From: Streptomyces actuosus
GTDB taxonomy: Bacteria > Actinomycetota > Actinomycetes > Streptomycetales > Streptomycetaceae
Reading direction: 5' to 3'
Length of the DNA: 64,000 bases
NCBI RefSeq assembly: GCF_016921115.1
Contig: NZ_JAFFZS010000012.1
Span: 1 to 64,000 of the forward strand
Made by a program: the position numbers and the translations under genes. Of the stretch, positions 52,455 through 60,982 are shown one piece after another (the stretch's first letter is position 1; every line of letters starts with the position of its first letter). The notes beneath the pieces were generated by a model, which saw only the letters and a program-made list of their open reading frames with translations, made no database searches and was not told the origin of the DNA.

Positions 52455-53276
52455 TCAGCGCCGCCGGCGCGTCCTGCGGGCGAGCGCCAGGCCGGCGCCG
52501 GCGAGCAGCAGGCCGGTGGTGGCCGCGGCGAGGGCGGCGCGCGGGACGGGGAATCCGGTGCGGGCCAGTTCGTCGGGCAGCCGGGGCTCGCGCGACCGGC
52601 CGGCGTCGGCGGGCTCGGTGGGGGAAGCGGACGGATCGGTACCGGTGGAGTCGGAGCCGGTGCCCGGGTCCGTGGCGGCGTCCTGCTCCGCGGGGGCCCG
52701 CACCACCGAGAACCGGTAGTCGTTCGACTGCCCCACCCAGTCGCCGTCGTTCGCGTGGCGCTGCACGAGGGTCGCGTTGACGGTGACGTCGTCGGGCGCG
52801 GCGTCGGCGCCGAACGCCAGCCGCACCCGCACGTCCAGTGTGCGGTGCGGCCCCACGGTGAAGCCCGTGAACCCGTCCGCATCGGTGAACGCCCCGACCA
52901 GTTCGTCCTCGTCGGTGGCCTCCAGGCGCACGGCGTGCGTGCGCCTCCCGTCGGAGAACTCCAGGCGGGCCCGTTCGGGGGTCAGCGTGTGGCGCTCGTC
53001 GACCAGGACGACGACGGGGTGGATGCCGGTGCAGGTGCGGGTGGTGGTGTTGCGCAGCTCGATCTGCCAGGTGCCGTGACCGCCTCCGGCCTCGTAGGAG
53101 TCGGGACCGCCATGGATGCGGGTGGTCAGGGGGAAGTTCCGGCTGTCGGAGACGGCGCAGCCGGAGGGGGGCGCCGCCGCGTGCGCGGGCGCTGCCGCGG
53201 CCGGCGCGTTCAGCTGCAGAAGCACGGCGGCGGCTGCGAGACAGGGGGACATGGATGTGCACAGTCGCATGAACAT
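52455..53276 (-). CDS. Cell-wall-anchored protein with LARTG sorting signal
   Basis: 273 aa. Signal peptide (about 1-30, LNAPAAAAPAHA), an Ig/beta-sandwich-like extracellular domain with two Cys (SGCAVSDSRNFP; TTTRTCTGIHP), a Ser/Thr/Asp/Pro stalk (about 190-230), then LPDELARTGFP, a hydrophobic segment and a RRTRRRR tail. LAxTG is the motif used by Streptomyces class E sortases, so it is likely linked to peptidoglycan. No class E sortase gene is in the window. Start uncertain: ATG at 53276, 53270 or 53252. Confidence 0.8.
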   Translation of the reverse strand: MFMRLCTSMSPCLAAAAVLLQLNAPAAAAPAHAAAPPSGCAVSDSRNFPLTTRIHGGPDSYEAGGGHGTWQIELRNTTTRTCTGIHPVVVLVDERHTLTPERARLEFSDGRRTHAVRLEATDEDELVGAFTDADGFTGFTVGPHRTLDVRVRLAFGADAAPDDVTVNATLVQRHANDGDWVGQSNDYRFSVVRAPAEQDAATDPGTGSDSTGTDPSASPTEPADAGRSREPRLPDELARTGFPVPRAALAAATTGLLLAGAGLALARRTRRRR

Positions 53277-53400
53277 ATGAGCGTGGTGGACCGGGTGTGC
53301 CGGGCCGGGCACCACGCCGAGCGGGGCCCCGAAGGGGGGAGGGCATTGCGACTGTTCGGCGCAGGCGCGGGAGCCGCCGGGCGGCTCCCGCCGCAGGCAC

Positions 53401-54618
53401 TCACGCGTCACCCCGCCCGAACACCGCGCCCAGCACCAGCTGGGCCGCCCCGGCCGCGACCCTCCGCTCGCCGCCGCCGACCATCCGCACGGGCACCGGA
53501 TCCCCCACGGCACCCTCCCTCCGCGCCCGCGCCCGCAGGACGTCCGCCACACCGCGGACGAACACGGCCGGCGCGGCAGCCACCATCCGCCCGCCCAGCA
53601 GCACCTCGTCGATGTCCAGCAGCCCGACGAGGTTCGCGGCTCCGGTGCCGAGCACCCGTGCCGCCTCCTCGGCGTCCCCGCGCGCCACGGCGGCCAGGCA
53701 CAACGCCTCGATGCACCCGCGGTCACCGCAGCCGCAACGCGGCCCGTCCAGCTGGATCACCTGGTGCCCGAACTCCCCCGCTCCGGTGCGCGCCCCGCGG
53801 TGCACGGCCCCGCCGATCACCAGCCCGGCCCCCAGTCCCGTGCCGAGGTGCAGATAGGCGAACGACCGCCCCGGGCCGGTGCCCGCCCGGACGCCGGCCT
53901 GCCCGTCGTCGCCCCGACTGCCGCCCTCCGGCCCGCCGCGCCCCGGCCCGTCGTCCTCCGGCCCGCCGACGCCCTCCCCCGCGACCGCGAGTCCCAGCGC
54001 CGCCGCGTTCGTGTCCTTGTCGACGACCACCGGCACCCCCAGCCGCTCCGCCAGCACCTCCCGCAACGGGAACCCGTCCCACTGGGGAAACCCGGTGACC
54101 CGGTGCAGGACGCCCCGCGCGTGGTCGAGCGGCCCCGGCAGCGCCACCCCGGCACCGAGGAGGGTGCCGCCGCGCACCGTTCCCGCCAGCGGTTCCGCCT
54201 GCCCGGCCACGGCCGCGGCCGCCGCGCCGGCCCCCGCCCCGTCGAGGTCGACCGCGGCCCGCCGCTCGGCGACGATCCGCCCGGTCAGATCGACGAGCAC
54301 CGCCCGCACCTCGTCCCGGTCGAGGTGGATCCCCATGGCGTGCCCGGCCTCCGGCACCAGCCGCAGCACGGTCGGCGGCTTGCCGCCGGTGGAGGCGCGC
54401 CGCCCCGCCTCGGCCGCCAGCCCCTCCTCCCGCAGCCGGGCAATGATCTTGCTGACCGCCTGGGGGGTGAGCCCGGTCCGCTCGGCGAGTTCGAGCCGGC
54501 TGATGCCCCACTCTCCCGCGGTGCGCAGCAGGTCCAGCACCAGCGCGGTGTTGTGACTGCGCAGGGCCAGCAGATTGACGCCACCGTTCGTCCTGTTCAC
54601 GACGCCATTGTCCCCCAT
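53401..54618 (-). CDS. ROK-family transcriptional regulator
   Basis: 405 aa. N-terminal winged HTH (ALRSHNTALVLDLLRTAGEWGISRLELAERTGLTPQAVSKIIARL, in parts) and a ROK sugar-kinase-like domain with DTNAAALG and the zinc motif CGCGDRGCIEALC. An odd Gly/Asp-rich insertion (about residues 214-243) interrupts the domain. Likely binds a sugar and represses the divergent oxidoreductase through the 27-bp palindrome in the 37-bp gap. Start at 54618 (MGDNGVVNRTNGG). Confidence 0.87.
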   Translation of the reverse strand: MGDNGVVNRTNGGVNLLALRSHNTALVLDLLRTAGEWGISRLELAERTGLTPQAVSKIIARLREEGLAAEAGRRASTGGKPPTVLRLVPEAGHAMGIHLDRDEVRAVLVDLTGRIVAERRAAVDLDGAGAGAAAAAVAGQAEPLAGTVRGGTLLGAGVALPGPLDHARGVLHRVTGFPQWDGFPLREVLAERLGVPVVVDKDTNAAALGLAVAGEGVGGPEDDGPGRGGPEGGSRGDDGQAGVRAGTGPGRSFAYLHLGTGLGAGLVIGGAVHRGARTGAGEFGHQVIQLDGPRCGCGDRGCIEALCLAAVARGDAEEAARVLGTGAANLVGLLDIDEVLLGGRMVAAAPAVFVRGVADVLRARARREGAVGDPVPVRMVGGGERRVAAGAAQLVLGAVFGRGDA

Positions 54619-54623
54619 GCTTG

Positions 54624-54650
54624 CACTTTGGCAACAGTGTTGCGAAAGTG
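54624..54650. promoter_or_regulatory. 27-bp operator between divergent ROK regulator and oxidoreductase
   Basis: CACTTTGGCAACA and TGTTGCGAAAGTG flank a central G, with one mismatch in 13 pairs. It fills nearly all of the space between the two start codons. Its TTGCAA/TTGGCAA-rich arms resemble ROK operators. Confidence 0.8.
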
Positions 54651-54655
54651 GCTCC

Positions 54656-55765
54656 ATGACTGGCACCCCCCTCGGCACCCCGCACGGCGGCGCCCCCAGC
54701 TCCCCGCTCCGGGCCGGCCTGATCGGCTACGGCCTCGCCGGCTCCGTCTTCCACGCCCCGCTGATCGCCGCGACCGAGGGCCTCGCCCTGGACACCGTGG
54801 TCACCGCCCGCCCCGAACGGCAGGAGCAGGCGCGCGCCGAACACCCGGACGTGCGCGTCGCGGCCACCGCCGACGAGCTCCTGGACCGCTCCGGCGACCT
54901 GGACCTCGTCGTCGTCGCCGCCCCGAACAGGACGCACGTCCCGCTGGCCACGGCCGCCCTGAAGGCCGGCCTGGCGGTCGTCGTCGACAAGCCGATCGCC
55001 GGCACGGCCGCCGAGGCGCGCGAGCTGGCGGCCCTCGCCGCGGACCGCGGCCTGTTCCTGTCCGTCTTCCAGAACCGCCGCTGGGACAACGACTTCCTCA
55101 CCCTGCGCCGGCTCGTCGCCGACGGCGAGCTGGGTGAGGTGTGGCGGTTCGAGTCCCGGTTCGAACGCTGGCGGCCCCGGCCCAAGGGCGGCTGGCGCGA
55201 GTCCGGCGACCCCGCCGAGATCGGGGGCCTGCTCTACGACCTCGGCAGTCACGTCGTCGACCAGGCGCTGGTCCTCTTCGGTCCGGCCGTGGAGGTGTAC
55301 GCCGAGTCGGACGTGCGCCGGGCCGGTGCGACGGCGGACGACGACACGTTCATCGCGCTCACCCACACCGGCGGCGTCCGCTCCCACCTCCACGTCTCCG
55401 CCACCACCGCCCAGCTCGGCCCCCGCTTCCGCGTGCTCGGCTCGCGGGCCGGCTACGTCAAGTACGGCCTCGATCCGCAGGAGGCGGCCCTGCGCGAGGG
55501 CCGGCGCCCGGGCACCGGCGACGCGTGGGGGACCGAGCCCGAGTCGCTGTGGGGCCGCGTCGGCGCCGGAGAGTCCCCGGTGACCGGCGGGGGACGCGCC
55601 GTGCCGACCCTGCCCGGCGCCTACCCCGCGTACTACGCTGCCGTGGTCGGGGCACTCGCCGGGCGCGGCCCCAATCCGGTGACCGCCCTGGAGGCCGCCG
55701 CCGCGCTCGACGTCCTGGAGGCGGCCCGGCGTTCGGCCCGTGACAAGGTGGCGGTGACCCTCTGA
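54656..55765 (+). CDS. Gfo/Idh/MocA-family oxidoreductase
   Basis: 369 aa. N-terminal Rossmann fold (LRAGLIGYGLAGSVFHAPLI) with DKPIAGTAAEARELAALA giving the family's Lys-Pro motif (VVDKPIAG), and a C-terminal alpha/beta domain with GGLLYDLGSHVVDQAL. Expected NAD(P)-dependent sugar or cyclitol dehydrogenase. No strong ribosome site: the space before the ATG is occupied by the operator, so the leader is very short. Overlaps the following gene by 1 nt. Confidence 0.88.
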   Translation: MTGTPLGTPHGGAPSSPLRAGLIGYGLAGSVFHAPLIAATEGLALDTVVTARPERQEQARAEHPDVRVAATADELLDRSGDLDLVVVAAPNRTHVPLATAALKAGLAVVVDKPIAGTAAEARELAALAADRGLFLSVFQNRRWDNDFLTLRRLVADGELGEVWRFESRFERWRPRPKGGWRESGDPAEIGGLLYDLGSHVVDQALVLFGPAVEVYAESDVRRAGATADDDTFIALTHTGGVRSHLHVSATTAQLGPRFRVLGSRAGYVKYGLDPQEAALREGRRPGTGDAWGTEPESLWGRVGAGESPVTGGGRAVPTLPGAYPAYYAAVVGALAGRGPNPVTALEAAAALDVLEAARRSARDKVAVTL

Positions 55766-56274
55766 TGAGTGCACATGAGCTGACCCCGAAGTTCCATCCC
55801 GAGCTCACCCCGGGCATCGAGGAACTGGAGGCCCAGGAACGGCGCCTGGCCCTCCCCCGGTTCACCCATGACGACGCCTGGGCGCTCGGCTCCCTGCTGG
55901 TCCGGCTGGCCCGGGAGCGCCAGGCCCCCGTCGCCGTGGACATCCACCGCGGCGGGCAGCAGCTCTTCCACGCCGCACTACCCGGTTCCACCCCCGACAA
56001 CGACGCCTGGATCGGGCGCAAGCGCCGCGTCGTCGAACGCTACGGCGCCTCCTCCTACCTGGTCGGCGCCCGCTTCCGCGCCAAGGGCACCACCTTCGAG
56101 GAGTCCTCCCGCCTCGACCCGGACGTCTACGCGGCGCACGGCGGCTCCTTCCCGATCCGCGTCGAGGGCGCGGGCGTCATCGGCGCGGTGACGGTGTCCG
56201 GGCTGCCGCAGCTCCAGGACCACCGGTTCGTCGTGGCGGCGCTCGAGGAGTTCCTGGGCCTGGACCTGGACTGA
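55765..56274 (+). CDS. UPF0303 / heme-degrading-domain-like protein
   Basis: 169 aa. Matches the UPF0303 (YBR137W/HbpS-related) pattern: EELEAQERRLALPRFTHDDAWALG, PVAVDIHRGGQQLFHAALPGSTPDNDAWIGRKR (in parts), and ends VSGLPQLQDHRFVVAALEEFLG. The ATG overlaps the oxidoreductase stop (TGATG), so both are one operon under the ROK operator. Function not established. Confidence 0.82.
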   Translation: MSAHELTPKFHPELTPGIEELEAQERRLALPRFTHDDAWALGSLLVRLARERQAPVAVDIHRGGQQLFHAALPGSTPDNDAWIGRKRRVVERYGASSYLVGARFRAKGTTFEESSRLDPDVYAAHGGSFPIRVEGAGVIGAVTVSGLPQLQDHRFVVAALEEFLGLDLD

Positions 56275-56303
56275 CCACCGCGGACACCGGTGCACCGGGG
56301 AGC

Positions 56304-56726
56304 GTGGCGTCGCGAACGCCGCAGACGGGGCTCCCGGCGGCCGGGGACGGGGAAGCCCCGGACGTCGGGGGCCGAGGAGTCGAAGGCCCGCTGCTCGCCC
56401 CCGAGCTGGGGGTCGTCCTGGAGGCCGACCCGGCCCGCGCTCGGGAACTGGCCCGCGGCGCCCTGGCCCTGTACCTCGGCCTGCCGAACTACACCGGCAA
56501 CCTGCTGCGCCTCGGCTTCACCGAGGACGACCTCACCGACGGCGGCAGCGACCGCCTGGTGGACGCGTTGTACGCCTGGGGCCCACAGGACCGGATCCGT
56601 GCCCGGATCGAGGAGTTCCGCGCGGCGGGCGCCGACCATGTGGCGCTCCAGGTGATCGACGGCGGGACGAGGGAGTCCCTGCCGAGAGAGGCGTGGAGCC
56701 GACTCGCCGAACTGCTGCCGGCCTGA
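56304..56726 (+). pseudogene. Truncated F420-dependent LLM oxidoreductase (C-terminal part)
   Basis: The frame encodes 140 aa from a possible GTG at 56304. From LLAPELGVVLEADPARARELA to the end (LGLPNYTGNLLRLGFTEDDLTDGGSDRLVDALYAWG, in parts) it follows the C-terminal third of LLM-class F420-dependent oxidoreductases, normally near 280-300 aa. About 180 N-terminal residues are absent; only 30 bp separate it from the preceding stop. The first 35 residues are unrelated Gly/Ala-rich sequence. Probably a deletion remnant, though it may still be expressed. Confidence 0.7.
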
Positions 56727-56789
56727 GAGCGCGGGGAGCCGCGAGCCGGGCCGTTGCCGGCCGGGCCCGCGGCTCCCCGCGCTCTCAGG
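56722..56789. terminator. 22-bp perfect bidirectional terminator including both stop codons
   Basis: CCTGAGAGCGCGGGGAGCCG... (56722-56743) pairs perfectly with 56768-56789 over 22 bp, with a 24-nt loop. The stops of the two convergent genes (TGA 56724-56726; 56785-56787 on the minus strand) lie inside the arms. Confidence 0.85.
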
Positions 56790-57642
56790 CGTCCTTCAGT
56801 TCCTGCCGCTGCCGGCCGAGCCCGGAGATCTCCAGCTCGACCACGTCCCCCGCCCGCAGGTACGGCTTCGGCTCGGGCTGCCCCATGGCCACCCCGGCCG
56901 GCGTCCCCGTGTTGATGACGTCGCCCGGGTACAGGGTCATGAACCGGCTGACGTACCGCACGACCTCCCCCACCGGGAAGATCTGCTCGGCCGTCGTCCC
57001 GTCCTGTCTCAGTTTCCCGTTGACCCACAGCCGCAGCCGCAGGTCCTGCGGGTCGGGTACCTCGTCCGCCGTCACCAGCCACGGCCCGAGCGGGTTGAAC
57101 GTCTCGCAGTTCTTGCCCTTGTCCCAGGTGCCGCCCCGCTCGATCTGGAACTCCCGCTCGGACACGTCGTGCGCCACCGTGTACCCGGCGACGTGTGCGA
57201 GCGCCTCCTCGGCGGAGTCCAGGTAGCGGGCCGTACGGCCGACGACGACGGCGAGTTCGACCTCCCAGTCCGTCTTGGCCGACCCGCGCGGCACCAGCAC
57301 GGTGTCGTGCGGACCGACCACCGTGTCCGGCGCCTTGAAGAAGACCACCGGCTCGGACGGGGGTTGCGCCCCGGTCTCGCGGGCGTGGTCGTGGTAGTTC
57401 AGCCCGATGCACACGATCTTGCCGATACGGCCCAGCGGCGGCCCGACGCGCAGCCCGGCCGCGTCCAGCACCGGCAGCTCGCCGGAGTCGGCCGCGGCGC
57501 GGATCCGGGCGAGGGCGCCGTCGTCGGTGAGCAGGGCGCCGTCGATGTCCGGGACGAGGCCCGACAGGTCACGCAGGATGCCTTCGGCGTCGAGCAGCGC
57601 CGGTCGCTCCGACCCCGCCGTACCGACTCGCAGCAGCTTCAT
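56785..57642 (-). CDS. Fumarylacetoacetate hydrolase-family enzyme
   Basis: 285 aa. FAH fold: KIVCIGLNYHDHARETG, EPVVFFKAPDTVVGPHD, WEVELAVVVGRTARYL with the metal-binding acidic residues, and NTGTPAGVAMGQ. Family members hydrolyse or decarboxylate beta-diketo or 2-keto acids (for example ureidoglycolate lyase, 2-keto-3-deoxyfuconate hydrolase); the specific substrate is open. Start at MKLLRVGTAG. Monocistronic with its own upstream region (57643-57792). Confidence 0.88.
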   Translation of the reverse strand: MKLLRVGTAGSERPALLDAEGILRDLSGLVPDIDGALLTDDGALARIRAAADSGELPVLDAAGLRVGPPLGRIGKIVCIGLNYHDHARETGAQPPSEPVVFFKAPDTVVGPHDTVLVPRGSAKTDWEVELAVVVGRTARYLDSAEEALAHVAGYTVAHDVSEREFQIERGGTWDKGKNCETFNPLGPWLVTADEVPDPQDLRLRLWVNGKLRQDGTTAEQIFPVGEVVRYVSRFMTLYPGDVINTGTPAGVAMGQPEPKPYLRAGDVVELEISGLGRQRQELKDA

Positions 57643-57792
57643 GGGTCCTCACCATCTCCCTCGATCGCGCCCGGCGATGGACGCGACCGGGATGCGGCCG
57701 AGGCGCAGCCATCGGAGGCTTGGTCGATCCTCCAAGCTGACTGTCCACTCCGCAATACCCCGTTCATGTACTGGACCGTAGGGTCGGCTCCG

Positions 57793-58533
57793 TCATCGGT
57801 ACAGCACGGCACGCTCGACCGCGCTCCACGTCGTACTGGTCACGACGTACAGCGCGGCCGCCAGCGGTACGACCGCCACGGTGACGAGGGTCGCGAACGA
57901 CATGAACGGCATCACTTTGGAGACCGCTCCCAGGCCGGGCACCGTCGCCGCGTCCCCGGCGCCCTCCTCCGCGCGCGCACCGCCCGGGAAGACCGCGCCG
58001 CCGGCGTCGGGCGTGCGCCTGATCCGCCGGTAGTTGCCGACCGCGACGACGAACACGACGGCGAACAGGGCGAGGTACACCGCCCCGGCCGGGCCGAGGA
58101 GCCCGCCGCCGGCGAGGGCGTCGGGCCAGCGGTCACCCAGGGGGGCCCTGAACAGGTCGTGCGTCAGGAGGCCGTTGCCGTCCCCTCCGATCGTCGGGCT
58201 GGAGAACAGTCGGTAGAGCAGGAAGAAGGCGGGCAGTTGCAGCAGACTCGGCAGGCAGCCGGACAGCGGCGACACCTTCTCCTCGGCGTGCAGTTCCAGC
58301 ACCGCCTGCTGCAGCCGCTCGGGGTTCCCGGCGTGCCGTCTGCGCAGCTCCGCGATCCGGGGCTGGAGTGCGGCGCGGGCCTTCTGGCCGCGCGCGGCGG
58401 CCCGGGACAGCGGATGCAGCAGGAGCCGGACGAGCACCGTGAACAGGACGATGGCGGCGGCGGCCGCGGACGCGTGGAACAGCGGCTGGAGCAGCTCGGC
58501 GAGCTGCTCGACGAGTCGAGCGAAAACGGACAT
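57793..58533 (-). CDS. Second YidC/OxaA-type membrane insertase
   Basis: 246 aa with five membrane helices. Conserved YidC features: IVLFTVLVRLLLHPLSRAA (first helix with conserved Arg), QPRIAELRRRHAGNPERLQQAVLELHAEEKVSPLSGCLPSLLQLP (cytoplasmic coiled hairpin, shown in parts) and VMPFMSFATLVTVAVVPLAAALYVVTS. It is shorter than the main actinobacterial YidC and lies outside the rpmH-rnpA-yidC-jag cluster, so it is a paralogue. The next gene upstream, a 103-aa membrane protein, is probably in the same transcript. Confidence 0.85.
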   Translation of the reverse strand: MSVFARLVEQLAELLQPLFHASAAAAAIVLFTVLVRLLLHPLSRAAARGQKARAALQPRIAELRRRHAGNPERLQQAVLELHAEEKVSPLSGCLPSLLQLPAFFLLYRLFSSPTIGGDGNGLLTHDLFRAPLGDRWPDALAGGGLLGPAGAVYLALFAVVFVVAVGNYRRIRRTPDAGGAVFPGGARAEEGAGDAATVPGLGAVSKVMPFMSFATLVTVAVVPLAAALYVVTSTTWSAVERAVLYR

Positions 58534-58686
58534 GGGTGGGTGAGCCCTCCGGGGTCACGTCGTGCCGGACGTCCACGGCCGGGCATGAGGGGGCCGCCGG
58601 CCGGGGACAGGGATGTGCGGCGTGACGACCCGCGCGGGGACACGAACGAAGCCGACGCCGTCGACGGCGTCGCGACGAACGCGGCC

Positions 58687-58998
58687 CTACGCGGCAGTCG
58701 CCGGGAGGACGGCTCCAGGTGCCCTGGGCCGGCGGCGGCCGGGCGCGTCGGGATCGCGCTGGGGCAGGAAAGCCGTACGGCGGGCCCGGTCGCGTATCGC
58801 CGTGCGCACGCGGGTCGGTGGCACCACCGGCACGCATCGCGCGCTGACCAGGGCGCACAGACCGAGTGCGGAGCCGGCGGCGGCGGTCGCGGCGAGCGCG
58901 ACCGTGACGGAGAGACTGCCGGTGTCCAGCAGCGCGACCTGCAGGATCAGGAACAGGGGAACGAGAGCGGGACGCAGCACGCGCCGACCACGGATCAT
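58687..58998 (-). CDS. Small membrane protein (DUF6412-like) next to yidC2
   Basis: 103 aa. Two hydrophobic segments (about 8-26 PALVPLFLILQVALLD and 30-55), then a basic Pro/Arg-rich C-terminal tail with FLPQRDPDAPGRRRPRAPG (parts). Start at 58998 (MIRGRRVLRPALVP) with GGAGGGGG upstream. It sits 153 bp upstream of the YidC paralogue on the same strand, a pairing I recall from other streptomycetes. Possibly a partner or substrate of the insertase. Confidence 0.7.
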   Translation of the reverse strand: MIRGRRVLRPALVPLFLILQVALLDTGSLSVTVALAATAAAGSALGLCALVSARCVPVVPPTRVRTAIRDRARRTAFLPQRDPDAPGRRRPRAPGAVLPATAA

Positions 58999-59370
58999 CG
59001 CCTGTCCCCCTCCCCCGCCTCGGCAGCGCCTCGGTGGCACTGCGCGCCGCGCCGGACCCGGGCCCGGCACCCTCCACAACGCCCGGCACGGCCCCCATGG
59101 TTCCGCGCACGGAAACATGCCCCACGCAACCCACACCCCGTTGCCGCATCCCCGCCCCATTCCTCCTGTTTTCTAGTCCTTCCTCCCGTTCAAGGCGTTT
59201 CGTCGCACAGGACTCCCGTGTGGCGGGAGACGGCTCCGCGGGCGTGGCCGGGAGCGCGGCAGCGGGCGCGGAAGAGGGCGTCGCACCACGGCCGTGCCCC
59301 GGCAAGGCCGGGAAGGCTCAGGCCGGACGGCACCTGACCGTCGCCGCTGATCAGCAGTACGGTGTCCCCC

Positions 59371-60390
59371 ATGCGCCCCGACACGCCCGCCGAGAACGTC
59401 GACCATGCCGCCGAGGCCGCCCGCCTGGAACGGACCGCCGGCCTGTATCCCGAGGACGCCGAACCCCTGCTGCTGCGCGCCGCGGCCCACCTGGAACTGT
59501 CCGGCCACCGCCCCGCGGCGACCGCCCTGTACGACCGTCTCCTGAACACGGCGACGGGCCTGGACAACCCCCACCTGGTGCGTGCGCTGAAAGCCTCCAA
59601 CCTGTGGGAGTACGGCCACGAGGCCGAGGCGCGGGCCATCATCGACGGCCTCCGTGCCACCGGGCCGCGCGACCCGGCCCCTTGGGTGATCATCGCCGAG
59701 GCGCTGGAATCCCACGACGAGCTGGAAGCCGCGGCGGAGACCTTCACCCAAGGCACCGGCCTCCTTCTCGCGGACGCCGCGGAACCCCCGTACGCCACCC
59801 ACCCGCTCCTCTTCGGCCGCCACCGGGTGCGCCGCATGCTGGGCGCGCCGCACGACGAGTGGGACACCCTGGCGGACACCCTGAACACGGCGCCGGTCTC
59901 CCTGGACGAACTGCACGACCCGAAGCGCGTCTGGTCCCTGGGCTCGGACAACCCGGCCGAACTTGCGGCGGAGATCTCCCGTCTGCGGGCCGAACTGGGC
60001 ACCTACCGCGAGGCCCTCTCCCGCCCGTTCCCCGTGGCCATCCTCCACTGGCCCGCGGACGAGCTGGCGGAGCTCCTGTCCGACTACCCCGGCCTGTCCG
60101 CGGAGTACCCCTCGTACGAGGAGCACCTGGCGACGATAGAACGCTCACTGCGCGAACTCGCGGCCTCCGGCACGCAGAACCTCGGCATCGTGCCGGGCAC
60201 CGTCCCCTCGTACGAGGCCTTCGCCGCCTCGGAGGGCACGTCCCCCTCGGACGCGACCCTCCTCCCGCAGTACGCGACGACACTGGCGTCCCGCGGCCTG
60301 GCAACGCCCTGGCCGCCACAACGGGGCGCGACCTGCTGGTGCGGCTCACAAGGGTCGTACGACGAGTGCCACGGGAATCCGGAGGACTGA
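59371..60390 (+). CDS. TPR protein with C-terminal SEC-C-like motif
   Basis: 339 aa. N-terminal TPR-like helical repeats (AARLERTAGLYPEDAEPLLLRAAAHLELSG; WVIIAEALESHDELEAAAETF, in parts), a middle region with EISRLRAELGTYREAL, and a C-terminal zinc motif CWCGSQGSYDECHG (Cys-x-Cys-x7-Cys-His), close to SEC-C. SEC-C motifs bind zinc and occur in SecA and nucleic-acid-associated proteins. A GTG 9 nt upstream (59362) is the alternative start; neither has a good ribosome site. Function unknown. Confidence 0.75.
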   Translation: MRPDTPAENVDHAAEAARLERTAGLYPEDAEPLLLRAAAHLELSGHRPAATALYDRLLNTATGLDNPHLVRALKASNLWEYGHEAEARAIIDGLRATGPRDPAPWVIIAEALESHDELEAAAETFTQGTGLLLADAAEPPYATHPLLFGRHRVRRMLGAPHDEWDTLADTLNTAPVSLDELHDPKRVWSLGSDNPAELAAEISRLRAELGTYREALSRPFPVAILHWPADELAELLSDYPGLSAEYPSYEEHLATIERSLRELAASGTQNLGIVPGTVPSYEAFAASEGTSPSDATLLPQYATTLASRGLATPWPPQRGATCWCGSQGSYDECHGNPED

Positions 60391-60478
60391 CCGACGCGCC
60401 GGGGCCCGCTGTCGAACCGGCCCCGGAGAAGTCGGCATCGCAGCCGTCGCGCCCCGGCCCGACGGGGTCAGGACACAG

Positions 60479-60982
60479 GTGAACCACCATGGACGCACAG
60501 CCGAACAGACCGGGCGACCATCTCGGAGCGCAGCAACGTTGACCAGGATCGAGCCTTCCTCCCCCGCCGTGTCGGCACGCATGAGCAGGCAGGCCGGCAA
60601 GGACACGGCGTGTGAGCTGGCCGTACGACGCCTGCTGCATGCGACCGGGTTGCGCTACCGCGTCGAGTACCCGGTGCCGGGCATGGCGCGGCGACGGATC
60701 GACATCGCCTTCACCTCCGTCCGGGTCGCCGTTCTCATCGACGGATGCTTCTGGCACGGCTGCCCTCTGCACGCCACGCAGCCGAAGTCGAACGCGGAGT
60801 GGTGGCGGCAGAAACTGGACCGGAACATGGCGCGGGACACGGAGACGACGGAGCACCTCACAGCGGCAGGGTGGGAGGTGCTCCGATTCTGGGAGCACGA
60901 GGCACCGGACGATGTGGCCGTGCGCATCGCGACGGCGGTCGAACGGCGACGGGCCGAGCAGGGGCGAGGGAGGCGTCGTTGA
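60479..60982 (+). CDS. Very short patch repair (Vsr) endonuclease
   Basis: 167 aa from a GTG; an ATG at 60584 would give a shorter form. Vsr signatures: ELAVRRLLHATGLRYRVEYPVPG, RRRIDIAFTSVRVAVLIDGCFWHGCPLH (catalytic Asp and zinc ligands), and WEVLRFWEHEA. Vsr nicks T:G mismatches that arise from deaminated 5-methylcytosine. No cytosine methyltransferase is adjacent, so its partner lies elsewhere or it is an orphan from a lost restriction-modification locus. Confidence 0.88.
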   Translation: MNHHGRTAEQTGRPSRSAATLTRIEPSSPAVSARMSRQAGKDTACELAVRRLLHATGLRYRVEYPVPGMARRRIDIAFTSVRVAVLIDGCFWHGCPLHATQPKSNAEWWRQKLDRNMARDTETTEHLTAAGWEVLRFWEHEAPDDVAVRIATAVERRRAEQGRGRRR

